A stretch of 64,000 bases of DNA from a virus: the IMG/VR virus record IMGVR_UViG_3300008114_000224, positions 1-64,000 of that record. One strand, written 5' to 3'. The first letter of the stretch is position 1; every line of letters starts with the position of its first letter. Both the position numbers and the translations under genes were made by a program. Below the pieces are notes generated by a model. The model had not been told where the DNA came from. It searched no databases and saw only the letters and a list, made by a program, of their open reading frames with translations. Positions 27,051 to 36,119 of the stretch are shown piece by piece.

Positions 27051-30000
27051 TTTCGGTGGTAGTGAAAATATATACTATGAAGAAAATTCAAACATTGTTT
27101 TGATTGACCCTAACTCTGTTAGAAGTTCTAATGGTGTAAAAAAGGACCGTGTTATCAAACAAGAAAATCTTGTCATGTATGCAAATTTAATTGCGAAGTC
27201 AGTACCAAGAACAAAATTATCTTCAGGTACAGATTTGGATTCTAGTATTAGTAATACAACTGTTGCATCTATAAATTTTCTTAAACCACAAGATAAAGAT
27301 GTTTTGGATACAAGTTACACGGATGAAATTACTGGTGCCGGTAGTACACAAGGGAGAGGTATCAATCAGATTAAATTTAACAATGGACAAAATCCACAAC
27401 AAACAAACTTTGTAGATACCCAAATCTTAGGTATACGAGACATTAATGTTGATATTAAATTCAATGGTGTACCAACCGTAACAATGACATTAGTAGACGT
27501 ACAGGGTAAAAGTTTATTCCAAACAGGAGGAAATTCACCGTACTCAGTTTTTTTGTATTACCCCTATCCACTTTTTGAATTAATTCTGAAGGGATTTTAC
27601 GGAAAGTCGATTAAATATGAATTGATGTTATTGAATTTTCAAGCCTCATTTGAAGCATCAACAGGTAATTATGTGGTCAATTTAAAGTTCATTGCTAGAA
27701 CAAGTGCGATGTTGGATGATATTCGTTTAGGGTATTTGTTTGCACTACCTCACATGTATAGTCAAACCAGCATACCAAATATACCAACTGTTAACACACC
27801 TAACTCAGCCACGGCATCTGTACAACAAAACGGAACTGGTATTACCAATGAAGTAACTGTCGAACCAACATCTAAGGGATATTCAAAAATAAAACAAGTA
27901 TTTGAACAGTACAAAAAAGCCGGTCTTATCGACAAAAACGTACCCGTAATAACCTTGAACGAGATGCAGGAAAGGTTAAAGAAATATACTGAATTCGTTA
28001 ATCTCGAATTTGAAAAATTAGATTTTACAAATATTGTTGCATTAGAAAGATATAATGAATCAGTAAATAAATTTAGTAATAATATTGTTCAATGGGGTGA
28101 AACTAATTTAGAAACTTCTAAAGTATTAGTATTAAATAATGAATTTAATTCGGGAGTTCCAAACGTTAACAATTTAAAATTATACCCATTAAAAAATTTA
28201 ACAAACAGTCAAAGTGGTGTTGAAATACAAAGCAATGTTGATTTATCAGGAAAAGTTGAAACTGAATTAACATCAATATTAAACAATGGTTTAAAAGAAT
28301 TTCAATCTGTGCCGACAGACCTTTGTAAAAGTATTACACTTGACCAAAAAGCTTTCAAAGTTGACTTTTTTAAAGTAAAATTTAGTGACAGTGATATCAA
28401 TTACGAGGCAACTTACTTTCAACAAAGAGGAAAACAAGTTACAAACCCAAATACTGACGTTGATTTTATTAAATTCAAAAAAGATTTAAAAACCGAATTG
28501 GAAAACAATGGAACATTACTTTCGATTGACAACCAAGGCAATATTGATATTACAAAAGGTAATTTATATTACTATACGATTGACAGAGAAGTTAAAACAA
28601 GTCAAGATATCAAGGGACAAATAATTCAAAAATCAAAAGACGAATCAGAACGACTTAACCAAGTTTTGAAAGACAAAATTAAAAAAAATGACAATGTACA
28701 AGATTTACAATTCAGACCAACCGTAAGAAATGTAATTGGTACTATAATGGCGTCTGTGGATGCTTTTTATCAATTAATGGATGATGTTCATACAAACTCG
28801 TGGAATCAAAGAGAAAATACTGCGAGATTGAAATCAATTTTGACGACCAATCCATCTCAGGAAGGTAAGAACACAATACAAACCACAACAACCAAAAATC
28901 CAAATTATTTTGTTTATCCTTGGCCACAATTTGTACAGAAAAAAGAAACATCGGGTAAAGTTGAATATGAGGTGACATATCCTGGCTCTAAATCAACTAG
29001 TGAATCAACTCAGTCATATAATCCTGTTATTTGGCCTGAAGTTGAATTTGTTGAAGAATATCTTAAAGGAGTTTTAAATAAAGACCGAAATTTTACAACC
29101 AATGTAAAACCAAATACTGAATTAATTATAAAATATACACCCGAACACGCGATTGAAATACCGTTTAAAAACAATGTTTACCTCCAACAAAACGTCCCTG
29201 TTGAAACCTATGTTTATGAAATGTATGAAAGAATATATCTAAACACATTTTATTCTGGTTTATATTATATCAGTGGTATTACAGAAGATTTAGTTTTTAC
29301 AGCGTCTGACCTTGAAATTAATAACGTTACTCAATCACAAGTAATTGGTGATTTAAATAATGTTATTTCCAATACGTTACCCACTACAACCTTATATAAT
29401 TATTTAAAAACAACCGCTGGTCAGAATCAAGCCGGACCCACATGGAACAATTTTATCTTACAGAATTTTGTTACACCTTATATAAACGACCAAGTTAATA
29501 ATAGTTTTCAACTACTGAGTGAAAAAGTTTTTAATACATCACCAAACCCCTTGAAACTAAAAAGTTTGGATAAAATTAAAGCCGCGATAAGTTCTAATAC
29601 AACTAACGAAACAACACTATTTGATACATATCCATTTATTATTGATAGTTTTGCACAAAAAATGCAAGGAACACCAAATAAAGATAATAGATATTCAACA
29701 GTTAATAGTTATGGTTTTAATGACAAAAAATTAGTAATTGATAATTTTTCAGGACCAAATATTACACCATTAACTAGAAACCAAACTAACAAAACGGGTT
29801 ATAATAATACATCAACAACCCATACAACTATTAATAATTTTTATAACACAAGATATGGAAACAACCTTCAAAAGTTTTATACCGAAGGAAACTTAACATA
29901 TACAACAGATAACAATCTGACATTTACACAAACAACAAGTTTATTGAACACCCCGTATTTTATTAATGCAATTGTTGAATCGGGTGATTCGTCAGGAGAT

Positions 30001-33000
30001 GAAAAATATACAAAACTTGGGTATTTGTTGTTAAACTCATTACCACTTTCAACACTTCACGAAAAGTATATCGATAGTGATAATGGAACCCAAAAGGATT
30101 ATATATTTGCAAGTTTAAATAAATTTTCAGCGGTACACGAATTACCATACGCTTGGATATTGAAAATGGGTTCAGTTTGGTACCGATATAAAAAGTACAT
30201 TGAAAACAATGAAGATATCTTAACTTCTATTTGGAAAGATTTTGACTACAAAACAAATTATGACCCAATTACTTCAAACCCAAAAAAAACATATAAAATA
30301 CCCGTTGACGAAAATCCCACACCACAAGATTTTACACTGATAGGTTCTAATAGTATCCAAAGTGGGTTTTATCCAAAAGTAATAAATAACTTTTATAAAA
30401 TTTTTACAGGTACTAATTTATTTGTTGATGGTAATAATGCAGAGACATATGATTTAAACAATACTACTGTTTTAGATGAGGGATTGGTGGTTGTTAATAG
30501 TTTTACCTATACTAGCAAACCAGAGGGACCAATTATAAGTTATTATTCATATCTTGATATTGCACAACAATATACAAATTTTTTTGGACCACAATATGAA
30601 GGTTATGTGTGTTTATTCCCATCCTCTGGTGTACAACCATTCCAACAATCCTACTTTGAATTAAGACCATCAACAAATTCATCACCAATAACTATTTCAA
30701 ATATTGAAAATTCAAACCCAATGTATAACGGTAGTGTTAAGACACTATGGAATGCGCCAAACTACGGATGGTTTGATAATTTGAAAGTTAAACAACCAAC
30801 ACCATTTGAATATCTGAAATATGTTAGAACAGGAACAACCGAAAATCAACCTGATTTTGATATTGGTACTGAATACAGTTCAATTGAAGATTTATTTGGT
30901 GTTTTTTCTAAAGACCAATTAGATTCTTTTGAAACTGAATTTAAAGAATTCTGTAAAAAGGGTGGACAATCAAAAATATTTTCACCCGAAGGTGACAATA
31001 CAACGTATGCTAATATTGTGAATTTATTTAAGAAAATGTTCCTTATCAAACCTCAATCAGGAAAAGACAATATTAATTTAGGTGCTCAACAAGCTGCTGA
31101 AATTACAGATGTTTTGAGTAAGTTTGTTAATATTAAAGTATACTTAAAAAATGGAAATCCAAAAAAGTTTAATAGACAACAATTTGGGTATTTTTCTAAA
31201 AACCCAAAATTTAAACCAGAAGGTCCCGATTTTAATTATGGTGGACAATATGTAAATTCTTATCCTAATGACCCAAATCCATTACCAAGTGAGGGTGGAA
31301 AAACTGTTGAACAGTCAAAAGCGGCATATCCCGAAGTTTGGAAAGCATTACAAAAATACGTAGGGTTTTCAACAATTAAAGGTATTGAATATACTAATAC
31401 GGGTTCAACTGTTTATGATTTCTTTAGGGATAATGAAATTCCATTTATAAGTCGTAATATTGAATTGTTATATCCTTTAATTAGAATTTATGCAACTCAA
31501 AAGAATATAAATCCATTATATAATCCAACAACGTTCGCTAATGCTATTTCAACAATTTTAAACGTTGCGGAAACCAAACGTACAGCGATTGAACAACAAT
31601 TTAGATTAAAGCTCCCATCATCTATTAATGGACCAAAACAACAGTCAACACAAAATGTTGATTCGAAATTGGATGGTGACATAATAAAACTTGAACAATG
31701 GGAATTATTTAAAGCGGTAAACGATAAATGGGTGGCTGGTAGAAACTTCAAAGAAAGACTACTATTTGAAGAATTTTTATTTTTTGATAAAGCTAATCGT
31801 GACATTGGTGATGAATTGATTATCAATACAGATACTATCAGAAAATATTGTACTTGGGATAATTCATCAAATTCAATTATGTCCTTAGTTAGACAAGTGA
31901 TTGCTGATAACAGAATGAATTTTTTTGTTATGCCAGCTTATATTAATTTCTACGGTAAATCAACAGCAAGTAACACAAACAGAAACTCGTCGATTGTAAA
32001 CAATGCCAATGATGTTTTTAGTACATTTACATATGTGGATAACATCAATTCTGCACCAAAATTCTTGTGTCAATACGTAGATAGACCATCGCAAACCCTG
32101 TCATTAGAAAATGACCCAAGTTATCCATTCAAAAGTGATTCTTTTGACTTGGGTGACCCAACAAACAATCCAATAATTCAACAGGGTTCTACTAATGAAA
32201 AAAATAGTAATAAAGCTGTTGGTTTTGTGGTGGATTTTGGAACCATCAATCAAAGTATTTTTAAATCTGTTGATATAAATCAAGAACAGGGTGTGACATC
32301 CTCCGAACAGATTCAAACAACTATTGATTTAGGAAATCAAGGGGCTGGTAAAAAAACCATGCAACAAACAACATCACTATATGATTTTTATAAAAACCGT
32401 TCCTATTCTAGTACCATAAAAACATTAGGTAATGTCATGATTCAACCAACCATGTATTTTGTGTTAAGACACATGCCTATGTTTAATGGAACATATATTA
32501 TTAGAAACGTAAAACATAGTATTAGTCCGGGAAGTTTTAATACAGAATTCAACGGACAAAGGGTGTCTGCGAATATCAATACAAAAGTTTCCGATGATTT
32601 GGCTAGTGTGAATGAAGATTTTTCAAAAAAATTATCGGACAAAGTAAAACAATTTGTAACAAACAATACTTTGGTTACCTTTGATAATAATTCTAATCAG
32701 TATTTCACAGGTGAGCAATCCAAAGACCTTGTTTTATCGGCCAGAACACCTTATCAAGGGTTTATTGTACAAACAACAGATATTACAGTACAAGATTGTA
32801 GTGAAAATATTAAAGCAATCTATGGTCTAATTGAGTCAAGTAACTTTATTTCAAGTTCAATTACTGTCAATGAGTTAGTAACACTTATCAATAATTCAAC
32901 AACAGATACCTTATTAAAAACGTATATGTTTTGTGTATTATATATGATGGGCAACCCAACAGATACTGATGTAAGATTACAATACAATCAAAATAATTTA

Positions 33001-33345
33001 TACGGTGCTACTGTGGATATTAAACAACCAGGCGCTACTTCATCGTTAATTAAAAAATATAGATGTTTAACAACAGGTGAAAATTTTACTAGACCGTTTG
33101 CAACTTTTGATACAGTCAAAGATAGTATAGACTTCTTTAGAGACATCAACCAAAATAGGATACAAGAATATTTTAATCAGGCTGATGATGATGAGAAAAA
33201 AATACAAGCAATTATAAAGTTATTTTATAATACTTGGTATACATCAGGTTCACTTACAGTACCATATAATCAAAATACAAATTATAATACTTGGCTGGCA
33301 AACACCAGATGGGCATACACACAAGCAAAAATATCAGGTTTGTAA
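27040..33345 (+). CDS. Giant baseplate central hub protein with possible C-terminal peptidoglycan hydrolase-like domain
   Basis: A 2101-residue protein. Residues about 120-240 (GIRDINVDIKFNGVPTVTMT, YYPYPLFELILKGFYGK, NLKFIARTSAMLDD) look like the first tube-like barrel of gp27/gpD-type hubs. Around residues 1780-1850 the motifs YSSTIKTLGNVMIQPTMYF, LRHMPMFNGTYIIRNVKHSI and SPGSFNTEFNGQRV are the usual hub ending. Between these barrels lie about 1500 inserted residues with no recognised domain. The last 190 residues (NQNNLYGATVD, then ATFDTVKDSIDFFRDINQNR) resemble glucosaminidase-type cell-wall hydrolases. T4 instead uses a separate gp5 lysozyme. Hub call moderate; hydrolase call weak. Confidence 0.65.
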   Translation: MADNFGGSENIYYEENSNIVLIDPNSVRSSNGVKKDRVIKQENLVMYANLIAKSVPRTKLSSGTDLDSSISNTTVASINFLKPQDKDVLDTSYTDEITGAGSTQGRGINQIKFNNGQNPQQTNFVDTQILGIRDINVDIKFNGVPTVTMTLVDVQGKSLFQTGGNSPYSVFLYYPYPLFELILKGFYGKSIKYELMLLNFQASFEASTGNYVVNLKFIARTSAMLDDIRLGYLFALPHMYSQTSIPNIPTVNTPNSATASVQQNGTGITNEVTVEPTSKGYSKIKQVFEQYKKAGLIDKNVPVITLNEMQERLKKYTEFVNLEFEKLDFTNIVALERYNESVNKFSNNIVQWGETNLETSKVLVLNNEFNSGVPNVNNLKLYPLKNLTNSQSGVEIQSNVDLSGKVETELTSILNNGLKEFQSVPTDLCKSITLDQKAFKVDFFKVKFSDSDINYEATYFQQRGKQVTNPNTDVDFIKFKKDLKTELENNGTLLSIDNQGNIDITKGNLYYYTIDREVKTSQDIKGQIIQKSKDESERLNQVLKDKIKKNDNVQDLQFRPTVRNVIGTIMASVDAFYQLMDDVHTNSWNQRENTARLKSILTTNPSQEGKNTIQTTTTKNPNYFVYPWPQFVQKKETSGKVEYEVTYPGSKSTSESTQSYNPVIWPEVEFVEEYLKGVLNKDRNFTTNVKPNTELIIKYTPEHAIEIPFKNNVYLQQNVPVETYVYEMYERIYLNTFYSGLYYISGITEDLVFTASDLEINNVTQSQVIGDLNNVISNTLPTTTLYNYLKTTAGQNQAGPTWNNFILQNFVTPYINDQVNNSFQLLSEKVFNTSPNPLKLKSLDKIKAAISSNTTNETTLFDTYPFIIDSFAQKMQGTPNKDNRYSTVNSYGFNDKKLVIDNFSGPNITPLTRNQTNKTGYNNTSTTHTTINNFYNTRYGNNLQKFYTEGNLTYTTDNNLTFTQTTSLLNTPYFINAIVESGDSSGDEKYTKLGYLLLNSLPLSTLHEKYIDSDNGTQKDYIFASLNKFSAVHELPYAWILKMGSVWYRYKKYIENNEDILTSIWKDFDYKTNYDPITSNPKKTYKIPVDENPTPQDFTLIGSNSIQSGFYPKVINNFYKIFTGTNLFVDGNNAETYDLNNTTVLDEGLVVVNSFTYTSKPEGPIISYYSYLDIAQQYTNFFGPQYEGYVCLFPSSGVQPFQQSYFELRPSTNSSPITISNIENSNPMYNGSVKTLWNAPNYGWFDNLKVKQPTPFEYLKYVRTGTTENQPDFDIGTEYSSIEDLFGVFSKDQLDSFETEFKEFCKKGGQSKIFSPEGDNTTYANIVNLFKKMFLIKPQSGKDNINLGAQQAAEITDVLSKFVNIKVYLKNGNPKKFNRQQFGYFSKNPKFKPEGPDFNYGGQYVNSYPNDPNPLPSEGGKTVEQSKAAYPEVWKALQKYVGFSTIKGIEYTNTGSTVYDFFRDNEIPFISRNIELLYPLIRIYATQKNINPLYNPTTFANAISTILNVAETKRTAIEQQFRLKLPSSINGPKQQSTQNVDSKLDGDIIKLEQWELFKAVNDKWVAGRNFKERLLFEEFLFFDKANRDIGDELIINTDTIRKYCTWDNSSNSIMSLVRQVIADNRMNFFVMPAYINFYGKSTASNTNRNSSIVNNANDVFSTFTYVDNINSAPKFLCQYVDRPSQTLSLENDPSYPFKSDSFDLGDPTNNPIIQQGSTNEKNSNKAVGFVVDFGTINQSIFKSVDINQEQGVTSSEQIQTTIDLGNQGAGKKTMQQTTSLYDFYKNRSYSSTIKTLGNVMIQPTMYFVLRHMPMFNGTYIIRNVKHSISPGSFNTEFNGQRVSANINTKVSDDLASVNEDFSKKLSDKVKQFVTNNTLVTFDNNSNQYFTGEQSKDLVLSARTPYQGFIVQTTDITVQDCSENIKAIYGLIESSNFISSSITVNELVTLINNSTTDTLLKTYMFCVLYMMGNPTDTDVRLQYNQNNLYGATVDIKQPGATSSLIKKYRCLTTGENFTRPFATFDTVKDSIDFFRDINQNRIQEYFNQADDDEKKIQAIIKLFYNTWYTSGSLTVPYNQNTNYNTWLANTRWAYTQAKISGL

Positions 33346-33363
33346 TAAATTAAATAATCGTTA

Positions 33364-33370
33364 TATTTAT
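33364..33370 (+). promoter_or_regulatory. TATTTAT element before the 75-residue gene
   Basis: Lies 13 nt upstream of the ATG in the short gap after the hub gene. Confidence 0.45.
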
Positions 33371-33383
33371 TAAGAAAAACAAT

Positions 33384-33611
33384 ATGAGTAATTTAAAAAA
33401 TTTATTGGACAACTACTTACAGAAAGATACTGTTATTGCCGAAAAAGATTTAGGTAACGGATATAAAGAAGTTTGTGATTTACAGACTGGTGACTGTTAT
33501 ACTGTAAGATTAAAGGATGGTTTGATTGAAAGAGTGGACAACACTATGAAATTAAACAAAACATTAAGAGTAGAAACACCACAGGGTGTTAAAACATTAT
33601 TAAACGGATAA
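33384..33611 (+). CDS. 75-residue hypothetical protein
   Basis: Not recognised. An N-terminal helix (NLKNLLDNYLQKD) is followed by a beta-rich part with YKEVCDLQTGDCYTVRLKDG. The two Cys residues six apart (C31/C37 region) could form a turn or bind metal. Two bases separate it from the next gene, so they form an operon with a TATTTAT element 13 nt upstream. Confidence 0.65.
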   Translation: MSNLKNLLDNYLQKDTVIAEKDLGNGYKEVCDLQTGDCYTVRLKDGLIERVDNTMKLNKTLRVETPQGVKTLLNG

Positions 33612-33613
33612 TC

Positions 33614-34279
33614 ATGGAAAACAAAGTTTCAAAAACAATATTAGAGGAATTAAAAAGATATAATCAAATCAACAGTTATATTGTTGAACAAGACGCTGCG
33701 TTACCTCCACCACCAGCGGGTGATGAACCTGGTGCGGTTGAACCTCCACCACCTGCGGCTGATGATACAACATTAGGTGGCGCTACACCACCTGAAGGAG
33801 AAGCAGCACCTGAAACAGGCGCACCTATTGATATTGAAAACGACCCTGATGTTGAAGAAATTGAAACGGGTGATTCTGAAGGTGGAAAAAATGATAGTGG
33901 TACTGAAGAGTTGGATATTACAGAATTGGTCACCACACAGAAAGACATGCAGTCAAAGCAGGAAGAATACATGAATTCAATGATGTCTAAATTAAATGAC
34001 TTAGAGGGTAAATTGGCTCAGATGGATTCAATCTTCGAAAAGATTAATTCAATTGAAGATAAAGTTGAACAATACAGACCAAAAACTGCACAAGAAAAAT
34101 TAGAATTAAGGTCTTTAGATTCCGGTCCTTACAGTCAAAAGTTGTCTGATTTTTTTACTGAAAAAGAACCACAAATGCAACAACAGGGAAAAGAACAATA
34201 TATTCTAACACCTGATGATGTAGAAAACTACGACAAGATGAATGTTAGAAAATCTTTTGACGTTGGTTTACAAAACTAA
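33614..34279 (+). CDS. Acidic Pro-rich coiled-coil protein, possible head core or packaged protein
   Basis: A 221-residue protein. A helical N-terminus (KTILEELKRYNQINSYIVEQ) is followed by a disordered Pro/Ala/Glu-rich linker (residues 30-90). A heptad coiled coil (about 105-165) leads to a helical tail. The N-terminal helix ending in IVEQ resembles T4 head-targeting peptides, which the prohead protease cleaves after (I/L)xE; that comparison is speculative. It is acidic overall like scaffold or internal core proteins. No other domain was recognised. Confidence 0.6.
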   Translation: MENKVSKTILEELKRYNQINSYIVEQDAALPPPPAGDEPGAVEPPPPAADDTTLGGATPPEGEAAPETGAPIDIENDPDVEEIETGDSEGGKNDSGTEELDITELVTTQKDMQSKQEEYMNSMMSKLNDLEGKLAQMDSIFEKINSIEDKVEQYRPKTAQEKLELRSLDSGPYSQKLSDFFTEKEPQMQQQGKEQYILTPDDVENYDKMNVRKSFDVGLQN

Positions 34280-34294
34280 TTTGATTTCTGAAAA

Positions 34295-34339
34295 AATTGT
34301 ATTATACTTATCTTACATTAAAAGATAAAAAATACAATT
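34295..34339 (+). promoter_or_regulatory. Two-part hairpin abutting the gp32 start codon
   Basis: Outer arms AATTGTATT and AATACAATT are perfect reverse complements (9 bp). Inner arms TTATCTT and AAGATAA form 7 more pairs. They are separated by an ATAC/AA internal loop and capped by a 7-nt loop. The 3' arm ends at the base before the ATG, so folding would hide the start region. It is likely a translational operator of the single-strand binding protein gene. T4 gp32 represses its own mRNA through its leader. Confidence 0.65.
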
Positions 34340-35176
34340 ATGATGACAGACAAAACATTTGATGCCGTTTTGGCGCAGTACGAACAAAACACAAAACCAT
34401 TTGGTGACCAACCAATGATGTCACAAGAAGACAGAATGAAGCGTTATTTCGCGGCTATTCTTCCTAAAGGTGAAAATTCAGGACAAAGAAGAATTAGAAT
34501 CCTCCCAACTACCGATGGTTCATCTCCTTTCAAGGAGGTATGGTTCCACGAAATTCAGGTAAATGGTACTTACAACAAATTTTATGACCCCGACAAAAAT
34601 GAAGGTGGACGTTCACCTTTAACTGAGGTTTACGAAGAACTTATGAAAACTGGCAAACAAACTGACAAAGATTTGGCGGCACAGTACAAAGCTCGTAAAT
34701 TTTACATTGTTAAGGTCATTGACCGAGACCATGAAGAGGATGGTGTTAAATTTTGGAGATTTAAACACAACTATAAGCAAGATGGTATCTTGGACAAAAT
34801 CATTCCAATTTGGAGAGCTAAAGGTAATTTGACCGACCCAAATGAAGGACGCGATTTGATTATTCAATTGGTTAAATCAAAAACACCAAAAGGAAAAGAA
34901 TACACATCAATTCAAACTGTAATGTATGATGACCCAAGTAAATTGTCGGAAGACCCTGAACAATTGGACACTTGGAAAAACGACCCAACAACTTGGGCTG
35001 ACGTTTACTCTAAGAAACCTGTTGAGTACTTGGAAGCAATCGCTCGTGGTGAAGTTCCACGTTGGGATTCGGAAGCTAAAAAATATGTTTACGGTGATGA
35101 CGCTACTGAAGTATTCGGTGGTACACCTGTGGACCCACAAGCAGGTATGTCACCTGACGAGGAATTACCATTCTAA
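34340..35176 (+). CDS. 32: Single-stranded DNA-binding protein (gp32-like)
   Basis: A 278-residue protein, near T4 gp32 (301). The N-terminal basic helix region (residues 1-40) is followed by an OB-fold core: QRRIRILPTTDG, EVWFHEIQVNG, KFYIVKVIDRDHEEDGVKFWRF and LIIQLVKSKTPKGKEY. The C-terminus is acidic and ends DEELPF, like the protein-binding tails of SSBs. The Cys/His zinc ligands of T4 gp32 are not visible in the core. It coats single-stranded DNA for the polymerase, helicase and recombinase. A second ATG directly follows the first; the first is used here. No TATTTAT element precedes it, so it may be expressed in an earlier class. Confidence 0.9.
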   Translation: MMTDKTFDAVLAQYEQNTKPFGDQPMMSQEDRMKRYFAAILPKGENSGQRRIRILPTTDGSSPFKEVWFHEIQVNGTYNKFYDPDKNEGGRSPLTEVYEELMKTGKQTDKDLAAQYKARKFYIVKVIDRDHEEDGVKFWRFKHNYKQDGILDKIIPIWRAKGNLTDPNEGRDLIIQLVKSKTPKGKEYTSIQTVMYDDPSKLSEDPEQLDTWKNDPTTWADVYSKKPVEYLEAIARGEVPRWDSEAKKYVYGDDATEVFGGTPVDPQAGMSPDEELPF

Positions 35177-35189
35177 TAAACTAAAACAC

Positions 35190-35225
35190 ATCATGTATGG
35201 TATCTCCTATGGTACCATACATGAT
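35190..35225 (+). promoter_or_regulatory. Perfect 13-bp hairpin between gp32 and uvsX
   Basis: Arms ATCATGTATGGTA and TACCATACATGAT with a 10-nt loop. The following bases (TAATTTATATC) contain only a weak T-run. This could be a gp32 terminator/attenuator, an mRNA-stabilising 3' end, or an operator for the recombinase start 15 nt further. Confidence 0.7.
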
Positions 35226-35240
35226 TAATTTATATCATAT

Positions 35241-36108
35241 ATGGCTATTAAAAAAAATGATTTCAGTTCAGTAAAGAAAAAATTCTCTACTTCAGCAAAA
35301 TACAAACCTCAAAGATTTTTTGATTTGGGTTCTGACTTCTTGGACGCTGTAGGACTTCCAGGTCCTGCAATTGGGCACCTAAACATGTTCTTGGGTCACT
35401 CAGACACAGGAAAAACAACCGCTTTATTGGGATGGATTTTACATCTTCAATAATGATTTTGATTACATTGAACAAATTACAGATTACATCAATAGTTTGT
35501 TAGATGCACAAGAAAAAGGTGAATTGGATTACAGTTTATTATTCTTGTGGGATTCTGTTGGTTCAGTACCATGTAAGATGACTTACGATGGTAAAGGTGG
35601 TAAACAACACAACGCATCAGTACTTGCTGACAAAATTGGTATGGGTATCAACCAACGTATTTCAGGTTCACGTAAATCGGATTCAAAATACGAAAACACT
35701 TTGGTTATTGTTAATCAGCCTTGGGTTGAATTACCTGATAATCCATTTGGTCAACCAAAGATTAAAGCAAAAGGTGGTGAAGCAATTTGGTTGAACTCAT
35801 CTTTGGTTTTCTTATTTGGTAATCAAAAAGGTGCGGGAACAAACAAGATTACCGCAACAAAAGACAAAAGAAGTGTTAAATTTGCAATCAGAACAAAAGT
35901 ATCCGTAATGAAAAACCACATCAATGGATTGGGATATGAGGATGGAAAAATCATTGTAACCCCACACGGATTCTTGGCGGGTAAAGAAGCCGCAGAAGAA
36001 AAGGTATCTATAGAGAATTACAAAAAAGAATATGCCGATTATTGGAAAGATATTCTTGGTGTAACATCATTGGATTTCGAATTGAAAGAGGAAAAGGAAC
36101 AAGAATAA
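35241..36108 (+). pseudogene. uvsX: RecA-like recombinase UvsX, broken by internal deletion and frameshift
   Basis: The first frame (70 residues) runs through the Walker A loop GHSDTGKTT (residues 51-59) and then hits TAA. The second frame, open through 35431, resumes with WDGFYIFNNDFDYIEQITDY. It continues with Walker B-like LLFLWDSVGS, GKGGKQHNASVLADK, NTLVIVNQPWVEL and a C-terminal part ending at 36108. In intact relatives roughly 50 residues separate the Walker A region from the WDGFY segment, so both a deletion of about 150 bp and a frame change are inferred near 35420-35432. Recombination and replication restart would need a working copy. An assembly collapse is the main alternative to genuine loss. 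Confidence 0.8.
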
Positions 36109-36119
36109 ATAATAAACAA

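Noticed and set aside
36042-36119. Upstream extension of the exonuclease into uvsX
   Set aside because: The first 26 residues of that open frame come from out-of-frame uvsX sequence. The conserved exonuclease start is at the GTG at 36120.
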